From NCBI GenBank assembly GCA_021234155.1, contig JAJEKV010000111.1, positions 1 to 64,000 on the forward strand: 64,000 nucleotides of DNA. The letters are read 5' to 3'. Source of the stretch: Isoetes taiwanensis. Taxonomy: Eukaryota; Streptophyta; Lycopodiopsida; Isoetales; Isoetaceae. Shown piece after piece: positions 50,018-60,134 of the stretch; position 1 is the stretch's first letter; every line of letters starts with the position of its first letter. The notes beneath the pieces are model-generated. The model was not told where the DNA came from and ran no database searches. It was given only the letters and a program-made list of their open reading frames with translations. The translations under genes and the position numbers were made by a program.

Positions 50018-50091
50018 ACCTGCTCATGATGAGCCTGGTTGGTGAAAGAATTGTCCTCTTCTTTTGTAACTGCCATGGTTTTTCCTTGTTG

Positions 50092-50097
50092 AATAAA
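50092..50097 (+). promoter_or_regulatory. Polyadenylation signal AATAAA of the DUF8039-like gene
   Basis: It lies 47 bases after the restored TGA stop, a typical 3' UTR distance. Confidence 0.5.
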
Positions 50098-50195
50098 AAA
50101 TCGCCTACATCCAGGCAAGAACTTGATTTGAAGTGACTTTGTAGTAGTTCTTTGGGTTAATTAACTAAATGTAATATGCATAGTAAATCTAACTA

Positions 50196-50218
50196 GCGCG
50201 AGAAGAAAAGACTCGCGC
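50196..50218. repeat. GCGCGAG/CTCGCGC hairpin
   Basis: Seven-base arms GCGCGAG (50196-50202) and CTCGCGC (50212-50218) flank a nine-base purine loop, about 150 bases past the DUF8039-like stop. The same GCGCGAG word occurs in the divergent region at 42.9 kb. Confidence 0.7.
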
Positions 50219-50422
50219 CCAACTAGAAATAACCTAATCACAGTTGACAAATTGTGAAAGTAAAAAAGTTTTCTATTCCAAAAAATATATACAACGGGGC
50301 TTTATAAAAGCTATTCTGGTAAGACTGGTAGCAGTGGTGTAGGATCAATAATTACTGTTCTCTGTACAATGTAATCTAGTCTATTTGGATCCAGATTTGT
50401 CATCATCAGCAGGCAGTTCATT

Positions 50423-52200
50423 TTGGCCTCCAGCATTCCTGAATGGTGGGTCCTCAGACTCTCTAACAAGTCTTTTTATCCAGGTTTCAGGATTAAGAAA
50501 TGGCTCAAAACAAATCTAATGCCAATACATGCAGCTGCATGGAGGACTACTTCTGCAATCTGCGCATTAAACTCGGCTTCTGTTAAGCCTGCCACTTGCT
50601 GCACTGCACTTCCACATCCATCTCTCTCCTCAGAGACAGGGAGGAGATGGTCGAACTTCTTCACCAACCTGTTGAAATCCCTGAACAGTGTTGCTTCCGG
50701 GATACCTCTATATGGATAGGCAGTTACACATGGTGGAACTGGAGAGTCCAATGCCCATAGTGCTGTGCACTTTTGCCAACCCAAAAAAATACCAGATGCT
50801 AGGGAAAAAGAATCTAACAAGGAAATGGCGTTCTACAAATTTTGCTCATCTGCCCTCAGAAAAAGGAAAGTGTCATCCGCATATCTTGCGATCCATTGTT
50901 CATAGGAAGTCCATGCAAGATTTCCTCTTGTGCAGGAAGAGAGAAGACCTGGGCAAGGACCTCTGCCATAACTGTAAATAACAATGGAGCTAATGGGCAG
51001 CCCTGACGGATGCCACGACCCACCTGAAAGAATGCTGAGGGTTCCCCTTGGAAGAGAATAGAGGAGCGAGCACAATAATGAAGCCTCATGATATCAACTG
51101 TGAATTGTGCACCAAAACCAAAGCGTAAGAGACATTTCTCTAAGAAGCCCAGTCGACATTGTCATATGCTTTTGCAAAGTCCAGCTTCAAATATACAATT
51201 TCATGACCCTGAAGTCGAGCCCAGTAAATACCTTCATAGCATCAGCTACATTGTTTAATATACATCGTCGTGGCAGAAATCCTGACTGTGTAGAGGATAT
51301 GGAATCAGCAAGAATATCTCGTAGCTTTTGTGCATAAGCTTTGGCAAAAATCTTGTACACAGAAGACAGTAAGGTGATAGGGTACCAGTCCGAAATTGTT
51401 GAAGGTTCCTTACACTTGGGAATAAGAGAAATGCAGCTTGAGTTAAGAATTTTGTCTACATGCCTTTGCCTCTTGAAATCCTGAAATGCATCGTACACAT
51501 CATTGCCAACCCAATCCCATAACTCCTGAAAGAACTCCATAGGAATACCATCAATTCCAAGACACTTTCCTTTCTTCAAAAGGAAGGTAGTATTTGCTAA
51601 ATCATTCACCATAATCTCTGCTTCTAGAGTAGTTCTTTGTTCCTCTGATATAATAGGATGTATCTTTGCCAGTAATACCTCCTGAAAATCTGATTGGAAG
51701 GGAAGGTGACGAGAAGCAAAAAAGGAAGAAAAGTGGCCATGCAGAAAGAACTTAAGTTGCTCAGGATCAGAGATGAGAGGCCTATCTTGAACTTGGAGAG
51801 ACACCATCGCAGAAGCTTGTCTCCGAATTTTTGCAGCTCTAAAAAAGAAGCCTGTGCAACGATCCCCCTCTTTGAACCATTGCAGGCCCGCTTTAATTCG
51901 AGCGTGATGAACTTGCTCAGCTTCCATCTGTCTAATGCTGGCCAAAATCTGCTTTTCCTGCTGGGCATCTGATGGTACAACAGACCTGCAAGCCACTAAT
52001 TGTTGGTACAGAGCGATCAAAATCCCCCGGTTAGCAGCAACTCACTGATGAACCCAATTCTTAGCAAAGGACTTCACAACAGCTAGAGCATCAACAATCC
52101 CAGCCATTCCTTTCCTTCTCACAAATGCAGAGGACCAGGCTTGCTTGCATCCATCTTTAAACTCCTCATTCCTCAACCTTTCTTCTAATTTTCAAATTTC
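50423..52200 (-). mobile_element. L1-type LINE fragment (reverse transcriptase region)
   Basis: Minus-strand frames from 52200 down to about 50423 encode a helical linker (KLEERLRNEEF; QEKQILASIRQMEAEQVHHAR), then LINE RT: KGKCLGIDGIPMEFFQ, ISLIPKCKEPSTISDWYPIT, TQSGFLPRRCILNNV, VYLKLDFAKAYDNVDWA (shifted frame, about 51200-51145), and GIRQGCPLAPLLFTVM at about 51000. No endonuclease, tail or target-site copies were found, so it is truncated at both ends. At least three frameshifts occur. In-frame Gln codons are CAA/CAG here, unlike the next two elements. Confidence 0.88.
51187..52020 (-). pseudogene. LINE ORF2 segment with RT fingers and palm motifs
   Basis: A clean 277-residue frame reads from the pre-RT linker into RT: FFRAAKIRRQASAMVSLQ, LGIDGIPMEFFQELWDWVG, CISLIPKCKEPSTISDWYPI and SGFLPRRCILNNVADAMK. 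It ends where a one-base shift changes GHEIVYLKLDFAKAYD to another frame. The catalytic YADD region at about 50.85 kb is read as YADDTFLFLRADE in the 51075-50833 frame. Confidence 0.88.
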
Positions 52201-52249
52201 TCATGAAGCTACTGCTGGAGAACCCTGTGACCAAGAATCTTGAGCAGAG

Positions 52250-53146
52250 AAGAATGATGCCGATTACAAGGATGTGGAAGAGATTAATACAAATAAGAAT
52301 GAATAGCCACCTGAAGCAAATGCAGAAAATATTAAAAACCCAACTGGAGCTAATGAGGAAAGAAAAATAGTAGTTTCCAGATTAACATGGAAGGATGAGA
52401 AAGTGATTTTGCATCATTAGTGCAATAGAGGAATTATTGGTGAAGGTGTGCTTATACTATAGGATCCTATGCACTGCTATAATAGACAGGCTATTGATGA
52501 TGACTTTGTGGGAGTCTCCATTTCCATACAGCTTCATAACTTCAGTGTTGAGCTGAAGGACAAACACTGCTATGCTTGCAATAATATCAACAGTGGTTTA
52601 GAGTTGCCAGCCTTGTTGCTCTAGCCAGTGGACTCCATTGAGATAATAGGAAAAGGGATGCTTCAAAGAATTGAGTGTGTTGGAGAAAATAATGTGGTGG
52701 TGGATGAAAATGACATTCCTTCCATACCTCCTTTGGATGTATCCATACCAGAAAGAAGGGCCTATAACTTCTTGAAGAGGAAGAAGAGGAAAGAAAAGCT
52801 GCGGACTGTGAAAGATACTAACAACTGCAATGAAGAGACCATGCAAGCCGTCAGAGGCGGGGATTGTGGCTGCCCCAACAACTGATTTGGTAGATTCATA
52901 GTGAAAGAACTTGTGGAAGCCCGATCAATCTACAAGGAGAAAACTCATGACGCTAGAAAAACTTATATTTACAATATCATAGAATATGCATTTGGGCCGT
53001 CACCTGATGTCAGGAACATGGGATTTCCTATTGGTGGGAAATGGATATGCAGCAGTGCAGTGACAACCATATTAGGTATTTCAGCTCTAATGGTGGTGAT
53101 TAAGGCGGAACCAAAAGACGGGGGCTCAAATAGGTTGGCATGGTAA
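52250..53146 (+). pseudogene. Transposase-like ORF with four in-frame TAG codons
   Basis: One frame stays coherent for ~300 codons, from KNDADYKDVEEINTN to the TAA at 53144-53146. It is interrupted by TAG after TNKNE, after LHH, after LIL and after ALLL, and by one TGA after CPNN. It includes DDFVGVSISIQLHNFSVELK, an acidic-basic linker (KRKKRKEKLR) and a C-terminal block VEARSIYKEKTHDARKTYIY, then GGKWICSSAVTTILGISALM. The last block resembles the V/I-C-x-x-x-x-GIS segment before the catalytic core of several eukaryotic transposase-like proteins; that is a weak, from-memory match. No catalytic DDE core follows, because the gypsy element starts at ~53.15 kb. Confidence 0.45.
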
Positions 53147-53170
53147 TCAGGGGGGATGAAGCCAATTGGG

Positions 53171-53560
53171 CTTGGAGCCCCTGTGCAGAGATGGCTTTTC
53201 AACTAATGAAAGTTTTACTCACTCAAGCTCCAGTTCTTGTACCTCCGGAATAGGATAAACCCTTTCATGTCCATGTAGATGTCTCTCCCTTCGCTATTGG
53301 GGCTATTCTCTCCCAGGATGAACCTCATAAGGATAAACCAATCCATTTTAGGGTATGGGATAAAACCTTTCCAGGCTTTATCCCATACTGCATATTATAT
53401 CATTTGCCAGTAGGAAACTCAAGCCCGCGGAAAGGAATTACTCTGCCACCGGACATGAAGTTTTGGGTCTCATTTTTTGTATTCAGCACTTCCCTCACTA
53501 TCTCTTAGGTAGCAAAATCAAGTTTTTTTTCATCATCAGGCTCTTCTGTACTTGACTAAC
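53171..53560 (+). pseudogene. Gypsy RNase H
   Basis: FQLMKVLLTQAPVLVPPE, then DKPFHVHVDVSPFAIGAILS and DEPHKDKPIHF are the start of the RNase H domain (first catalytic Asp in HVDVS). Past a 57-base insertion (about 53350-53407) the other frame resumes with SRKLKPAERNYSATGHEVLG and FCIQHFPHYLLGSKIKFF. TAG separates PPE from DKPF. Confidence 0.85.
53353..53388. repeat. Hairpin-forming insertion inside RNase H
   Basis: Arms 53353-53368 and 53373-53388 pair at 15 of 16 bases around a TTCC loop. The hairpin is inside a ~57-base stretch that has no place in the RNase H coding sequence and breaks it between KPIHF and SRKLKPAE. Confidence 0.85.
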
Positions 53561-53919
53561 AAGATCATGCCCACGGATTCATCGCACAGGAGTTTGCACC
53601 TTTTCGTCCAACAGGAGTTTGCACCTTTTGAAATTATCCACAAAGCCCAGAAAATATCATATTGTACTAGATTCCTCGCACGCATCCATGCGGACGACTC
53701 ATCCTTGGGTGTTTCAGACACTTCCTGATACTCAAATTTTTCTAGTCACGGCCACGCCTCATTGGTTCCATGACTATCAACAGTATTTATTATCTGGCAC
53801 GCTACCTCCTACTGATCCCACGCTCTCTTTGGAATGCCAGCGGCTTCAACGACAACAATTCCTTTGTGAAGTCCATGACTATACCATGGTTGCGGGCCAA
53901 GGATATAAGCTTATGTAGT

Positions 53920-54641
53920 GCATTCTTCCTCATGAAATTCCAAGCATATAAAGGCTTAGGGAGTGATCATTTCAATGGCAATAACACAACGCGAAAAATC
54001 CTTTTGGCAGGCTATTATTGGCCCATGCCATTTAAAGATGCTCGCGCTCACGCCCGCACTTGTGATATCTGTACAGATCCACGGCCCGTGACGCCCTACC
54101 ATTAACCCCGGTAGCCAACACCCATCCCCTTCAGTAAATGGGGTATGGATTTTGTCGGTCCCATAGATCCACCTGCTCGCTATACCCATGATTGCTATAT
54201 CCTTGACTTTACGAATTACACCACTAAGTGGGCAGAAGCTTGTGCTCTGCTCGACAACACTGCGGCCAGCATGGTGCGAGTCCTCTACATGTCATCACAC
54301 GCTTTGGGTGTTCTGTGGAACTCGTTAGTGATCATAATGTTCATTTTGTGAATCACACCATCAAGGAGCTCACAGACTACCTTCATATTCATCACAGGAA
54401 AAGCAGGCCCTATTATCCTCAGGGCAATGGCTTTGCAGCAAATACAAATAAGACGTTGATCTCCATTCTGAAGAAAATTTTTGATGCTTCTCGAAAAGAT
54501 TGGCATGAAAAACTTCCTACAATTTTATGGGCTTACAAAATTACTTATAAAATTGCTACTGGCTACACCCCTTTCAAGCTCGTTTATGGTCAAGAGCTTT
54601 TGATGCCCTTCGAATACATACTACCTACATTAGGATTTTAG
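53920..54641 (+). pseudogene. Gypsy integrase (zinc domain and core)
   Basis: The zinc domain has GSDHFNGNNTTRKILLAGYY, WPMPFKDARAHARTCDICTD and the CxxC pair. The core begins KWGMDFVGPIDPPARYTHDC (first Asp), continues after a frameshift near 54290 with RFGCSVELVSDHNVHFVNHT (second Asp) and HHRKSRPYYPQGNG. The third catalytic residue, Glu in PQGNGxxE, is read as Ala (GNGFAANTNKTL). WAYKITYKIATGYTPFKLVY closes the core. TAA and TAG occur between PVTPYH and PTPIPF. The lost Glu predicts an inactive integrase. Confidence 0.9.
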
Positions 54642-54714
54642 TTGGCAACTACTCCTAATCCCCCTACTGCTTGACGACTACTACTCCTAATCCCCCCTAC
54701 TACTCCAACAACTT

Positions 54715-55145
54715 GACGAAATTCGAAGGGATGCTTATCTTCGAGTCCTCGCTGGTCAATAGTTAAGGAAATTTTGGCATGACCACAAGATCAAAACAAA
54801 AGAATTCAAACAAGGAGATCTAGTTCTACTTTATGATTCCAAATATAAAAATCGTCCTGGCAAACTCAAATTTCGATGGTTAGGATCTTATGAAATTATT
54901 AAAGTAGTTCACCCTAGTGTTTTTTAACTAGCTGAATTGGATAACACTTCCCTTCCATCCTTGGTAAATGGTTTTTGTCTTCAACCATTATAGACAGAAA
55001 TTCTACTCCGATGGTTGAACAAGCAACATGACTTAGAGACAAAACTTTTGTCAGCAAAAAAACACGCATCTTCCATACAAAAGGAGGATTTTTTTCCTCT
55101 ACATAGTCAGACTTCCTACTACATGACACACGTTCTTATTCAGGA
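54715..55145 (+). pseudogene. Gypsy post-integrase segment
   Basis: DEIRRDAYLRVLAG, KFWHDHKIKTKEFKQGDLVL, LYDSKYKNRPGKLKFRWLGS and YEIIKVVHPSVF match the GPY/F-like region after plant gypsy integrase. In-frame TAG follows VLAGQ, TAA follows HPSVF before LAELDN, and TAG follows CLQPL. Related elements have F-Q-L-A at the second place, so TAA stands where Gln is expected. A short tandem copy of ACTACTCCTAATCCCCC is at 54648-54706. Confidence 0.8.
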
Positions 55146-55888
55146 TTAGTAGCAGCGCAAGCTTGAAGGATAGTTGCCCTGGGTGCTAGCAAATGTGCGG
55201 CACCACATCCAAGTAATCTGACTCCGGATTAGGGTCATCAGCCACTCTTTGCAACCATTCATCAATCGGGATCCCACGGTTCTTCATCTTCCACACATCC
55301 AAGCGATTCATTTGGCACATCAACCACTCCAGACAGTTGCTGGGCATAGTGTTATTCATCTCCATAGCGCTCAAAAGATGTTCTCCTCCCCGTCAATTGA
55401 CACTATCCATATATACGCTATCGATTTTCCTCTCTGCCACTCTGGCACCATCGGCATCATTACACACGTCCCATCCTCAACCTTTCCAGGATTCCCCCAT
55501 TAAAGCAAAATACCCTTGGAGATTACTGTATCACGCCACAAATCTAGTCCCTTTTGATTATCTTCTTTCGCCATCCGGACGAGCTGTATTAAGACGTTCC
55601 TTTCCCTGTGCTGTTACTTTTAATTATGCTGACTTATCTTCACGACCGTGTCACATCAGCAGCTCTCTACCTTGCCGGGTCAGATATCGTGCTTCTTCCA
55701 TTGTCCTTCTTGGGACTTAGCCAAACAAACTTTTTGCTCTTCTCATGTGTTTTCAGATGCTACCAAATGTTTTCTTCAACAGCTCTCATTGTTCTTCATA
55801 TATGAACTACCTATAAAATGTCCTCGTGAACTGCCAAAAACCCTATTACTTCAAGCACTTTCTGTTTCTGCCAGCGCCTAACAATTCT
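55146..55888. other. Linker region within the gypsy element
   Basis: Broken plus-strand frames occur. A short minus-strand frame (55374-55186) reads MNRLDVWKMKNRGIPIDEWL, which looks protein-like but matches nothing I know. No terminal repeat is evident. Confidence 0.4.
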
Positions 55889-58560
55889 GTTGCCATGGCC
55901 GCCACTTCCCTCTTCAACACTCTGCATGTAACCACTCCCATGGATGCTGCTGCCTTCACCACTGTAAGCTTCTCCACTGCCACTCTCCCTGCACCCTTGC
56001 AAGGGATCAATCGAGAGGCTGTCGTGCGGGCAGGTCTTGCCCACATTGCGGATCAAGAACTTCCAATTCCCAATCCGGCGCAACTTCGACAATTTGTGGC
56101 CCAGTTGGTTAGCACCCCTGCGAGCTACTAAACTTTTGTAGACGGCACTAGGACGATCACTGTTAATTAGGCGCACCTGTCTCAGGTATTTCAGTTGGTC
56201 AATGAGAATCATTCCTTGGGTTGGTCGGATTTGCAAGTTTATGATGTCACTCCATATGTCAATGTTTCTCATTTTGCTACTTCCACAAAACTAACGAATT
56301 TTGCGAAGCCTCATGAATCTTTTGTTAAGTTTTTGTGGCGCAAATTCTTTGGCCATTCTGTCAAGAACATGTACATCAACAGATATTTTTGTCAACACAG
56401 CCATTGTGGCTATCAACTCAGGTTAGTCTATTGATTGGCCTCAACTCATGCTTCAACACATACAGGAAGAACTTGATAGCCTTTGGAAAGCACCGGGCTC
56501 CAATACTGATTCTGCCATGATGCCCATTTTCGGATCCTCATTATCCAGTGCCTTCCGGCTCCTAGTACAATTTCCACATATCAGTCGCCATTTACTTCTC
56601 ATACCTCTAGCAAGGCCCCTTCCAAAATCACGGCTATCAGGGAACTTATAGAAGAATCGTCATAGCCACAAAGCACAACAGTTGTTAGGGAAGAGGTTAC
56701 AACATCTCCTCCTCCCAAGATATCTCCGATCATTGTCATCTCTTCCTCTCATCACTCTGACAAGGGTACTCCATCTGACCCTCACTAGCTCTCTCAGACC
56801 TCCACCCCTCATGTCGCTCACTATCAGGCCCCTTAGTCTTCTCAATAGACATTATATGAATATAAGCAAAATATTGCCGGCTGTATTCTGCGGCTTCAAG
56901 AATCATAGGACAAGCTTGTGAATGGTATCAAGAGTCATCTTGATTCCTCCTTAAAGCATGAACTCCGCGATGTCCATGCCCAGGAAAATGATCTTGAGGA
57001 CCAGCTTCAATAAAAATATGGTGATCTTCTGGCCGCCCGTGAAGAATTCAAATGGACGCTCGAGGCCAAGATCCATCTAGAGGCTCTCAACGCTCCTCTA
57101 TAGGCTCAAGTAGACACTCTCATAGCCCAACTCATGAAAAAGGAACAGACTCTTGAGGATAGCTTGACACCCTATCGGAGTCTTAAAGATGAATTTAAAA
57201 CTCAACAACGTGCCGCCACTCAGTGTCAACTTCGAATCACCAAAGTTGAAGGCCTATTGACTGCTGCTCAAGTCCAGGTCAAATCTTTAAAAACTCAATT
57301 GTAGAATTCTGTAAAGCAAAAATTCAATGATGACATGGAAATTACTGGTCTCCAGTTCCACGACTTCTCTCTGAGTGCTTCCCTTTCTCATGCTATTCAT
57401 GCTCAAAGGAAGATCAAATAACTCAGATGTTTTGCTGATAAGAACGCTAATCAAATTCAAGACCTGCAAAATCAACTTCAATAGGCCAAACAATCCGCAG
57501 AGGATGCTCAATAAAACACAAAACAATACACTCGTTTGGCATCTCGCATTAGTAGGGATTATCCTCTTCCAACAGGCAACCTGGACTATGCCAAAGCACG
57601 ACATCATCTTTTTCTCATCCGATGGCTTAACGCATCTGGTTCTGTGGAAGGCGCTCTCACTATCCACGACCTTTCATGACTTTGGCTCGGCCTTACGATA
57701 GAAGAAAGAGATGTCCTTTGTGCCCTGATCAATTTTCAGTTGTTACCTTTTGAAGATCTTGAATTTTTTATCCTCCGCACTGTTCAACCCATGGCCTATG
57801 TTGCATAATTTTTATCTTGCTCTCTCAAGCCAAATTTTCTGAGGGGCCTCCTTCTGCATTCACTGGCCATCAGTCAATTATTTTGTGACTCCAAAAGGAT
57901 AACAAATATCTTTCGCATCCCATTTGGACTGCTATACTTCAAAAAGAATATATGCCTGAGCTTTATTCACACCTCGCCCTTTGGGCTCAACAAGGTCTCC
58001 ACTGCGCTCAGACACATTCGTATAAAGATTATGAAATTGGATATGCATGGTTATTTCTGCAACACATTGGCACCTTCAACATTCTCCTGCTCCTATATTG
58101 AAAATCAGGTGATTTCAATTGATTGGGAGCCCTCTCCTCATGACACATTGATGACGCATCAAGATTGGGAGACTCTTTTCAAACAATTGGATCCAGCCTT
58201 GATAGAGGACTTCCGAGTCCAATCCCAGAATGATCACATGCATCCACCCCCTCATGTTAGTTCTTACACTTCTCTGGATGCATCTCCACACCATGAGTAT
58301 ATAACCACAGACTTGCGCTCTTCATTTTGGACACGCATCTTGGCTGCTCATGCCGAATGGACAACTATGCATATTACCACGGATCTCCTTGAGATCCCTA
58401 TTCCATTCGCCGACATGCTTGGAGGGATATTGACACATCAGACAACACGACAAATTAGATTTATCTCCCCGATAAGTCGTGGAAGACTCCTGTTAATGTT
58501 GTGGTCGACCTAACACAGTCAACTGTTGTCACCCAATCAGATGGAAGCTTTAGAATCGTT
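55889..58560 (+). pseudogene. Extra ORF downstream of gypsy integrase, coiled-coil rich
   Basis: Coding character begins at about 55893 (MAATSLFNTLHVTTP) and runs, with frame changes near 56420, 56540, 57825 and 58070, to about 58558. The middle (56600-57560) keeps one frame and is a long coiled coil: AQENDLEDQLQ, LLAAREEFKWTLEAKIHLEA, CQLRITKVEGLLTAAQVQVK and NANQIQDLQNQLQ. The last part (58100-58500) is hydrophilic, with SIDWEPSPHDTLMTHQDWET and FKQLDPALIEDFRVQSQND. In 56650-57900 I count by eye 8 TAG, 4 TAA and 1 TGA in frame against about 9 CAG and 24 CAA. No gag, env or known extra-ORF family is recognised. It could be a displaced gag-like or an accessory protein. Confidence 0.55.
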
Positions 58561-59877
58561 TGCTTTATCCAAAAAGAGTAAGTCATGTCTTTTATTATTT
58601 GAGTTGGAATTGGATGTCAATACATGCCCATAAATAGATTACTAAATGATCATGCTCTAATAGTGACTTTTTGTGGATGAATTGATTGATATCATTATTT
58701 TGTAAAACATTGTCTTGACCAATTTGATGTTATACCTCTGTCGAATAATTTGCCTTGCTCCTTGATTTATAGGTATTTAACCATGTCTATAAGCTCATGA
58801 CTGCATCAAACCGTAAGCCGCATCAAATGGTAATGCATCAAAAATAGCCTACTCTGATATGCATTTGATTAGAGGACAAGTTAGAGGAGACAAGAATTGG
58901 TATGCCAAGAGAAGTTTTGCCTATTGTTTTTTTTTTTCTTTTTTTATGTGAACCATGTGGTTAGATCTATGGTTATCTTCATAACTTGAACTTTTTTGTA
59001 GTGAAATTTATTGAAGTCATTATGCAATTGTAAAGGAATCAATATTTTTTACATTGGATGCAAGTTCTAGCAAGAAGATGATATGCTTTTGGAGGGACTT
59101 GAGAACAATAATGTTTGAAGTATGTTCTAAGCTTCATGCTAAAAGCACGTCTTTGAATGGGACCATCTTTTTGGATGGTACATATCAGAGCTATGCCCTG
59201 GTACTTCCTAATGAATAAATATGGAAAGATATGTGCCGGTGCAATTTCAACAATGTATGTAATATCTGTTCAAAAGTATGCAAGCACACATTATTAGAGG
59301 TGTCCTATGCTGTTACAACCCAGAGCTTTGTCAAGCTTTTACTATTTGTATCTGCCAAGCATCTTTTCTGCAATAAGAAAATGCCAATCATGTGGCTTTT
59401 GTAAGCTAAGAGGACCTGTATTCTATTTTTTGTGTTTGGTATATTTTTCAAGAAATCTTTACATTTAGCCCATTATATTTCCTCTTCAACAATTAATCAA
59501 GAGAAGTGAGATTTTTCTAATTTCCTAGGTATTTTATTTTATTTTATTTTTTTCTAATTTCTTAGGCATATCTAGTTTATTTGCAATTATAAAAGCTAGA
59601 AAAATACATAGCAATGGCACATGCATTACTATGTGCTCTAGCACTTTATCCTCGACGCGCATACTGGCAATTTTACCTCAGTAATGTGTATAATTCTTTG
59701 TAATCATGATGGATGCATGCAATTCCGCTTGATTTATCTGCTTTTTCGACAATCTTTAATTTGGCGATCAACTCTCAAAGAGCAAATCTATTCAATAATA
59801 TAAAGGATATAAGCTTACTCATTTTACTTTCATGTGTCTTTATTGTAATAGAAAAGTAGCCATTCCAAGCAATAATT
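58561..59877. other. Unassigned AT-rich DNA
   Basis: No coding sequence or terminal repeat is evident. Short homopolymer runs (58926-58945) and a TTTTATTTTATTTTAT run near 59533 are present. Confidence 0.5.
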
Positions 59878-60134
59878 ATAGAATAGAATAGAATACATTT
59901 ATGTCCCTTGTGCCATAAGGCCCCTGGACTTGTGTAGCGTGGGCGAGCTCCCTAAGAGGGTGCTACTAGCACATCACGCTGTTATAATGTAGCCTTTTCT
60001 GAAGGCTGACTTTTTTCTTTTAATACCGGCATCCCGCTTTACCTCGGCTTCTTGGCCGTGCAGTGATGCGTCGTTATCAATCAGCTTTTAGCTGAGCAAT
60101 TTGTGTGAGGCTTATATGACTCGTTTTGTACGGA

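Larger units (their letters stand above)
44103..50045 (+). pseudogene. Small three-exon DUF8039-like gene, last exon split by a copia element
   Basis: Exon 1 is 44103-44156 (MSPRRKLAEALDQAVESQ, donor GTAGTT) and exon 2 is 44227-44511 after TTTTGCAG (donor GTATGT). Exon 3 starts at about 44840 after GGTTGCAG and runs to 44954, where the copia LTR begins. It resumes at 50023 and stops at TGA 50043-50045. Both introns are phase 0. Exon 2 has HGVPLGPDYIRI, PLQRPHAGAETLGE and SVGSFLAWPATLF, the pattern of DUF8039, a domain seen in plant proteins associated with En/Spm-type transposons. The joined product would be about 158 residues. AATAAA follows at 50092. The copia insertion adds ~5 kb just before the last seven codons, so the normal C-terminus is lost unless the element is spliced out. 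Divergent to the ParB-like gene, ~600 bases apart. Confidence 0.7.
53147..58560 (+). mobile_element. Ty3/gypsy retrotransposon, 5' truncated, with a long ORF after integrase
   Basis: Order: RNase H (53171-53560), integrase (53920-54640), a post-integrase SH3-like segment (54715-55000), then ~2.7 kb of extra coding-type sequence (55890-58560). Upstream protease and RT are missing, and no LTRs were found. Frameshifts occur at several points, but long stretches are interrupted only by TAG/TAA, often where a Gln fits. Codon composition is C- and T-rich compared with the copia element. Confidence 0.85.

Noticed and set aside
55186-55374. Minus-strand gene encoding a 62-residue protein
   Set aside because: Protein-like but short, isolated in a plus-strand gypsy element, with no homology I can recall.
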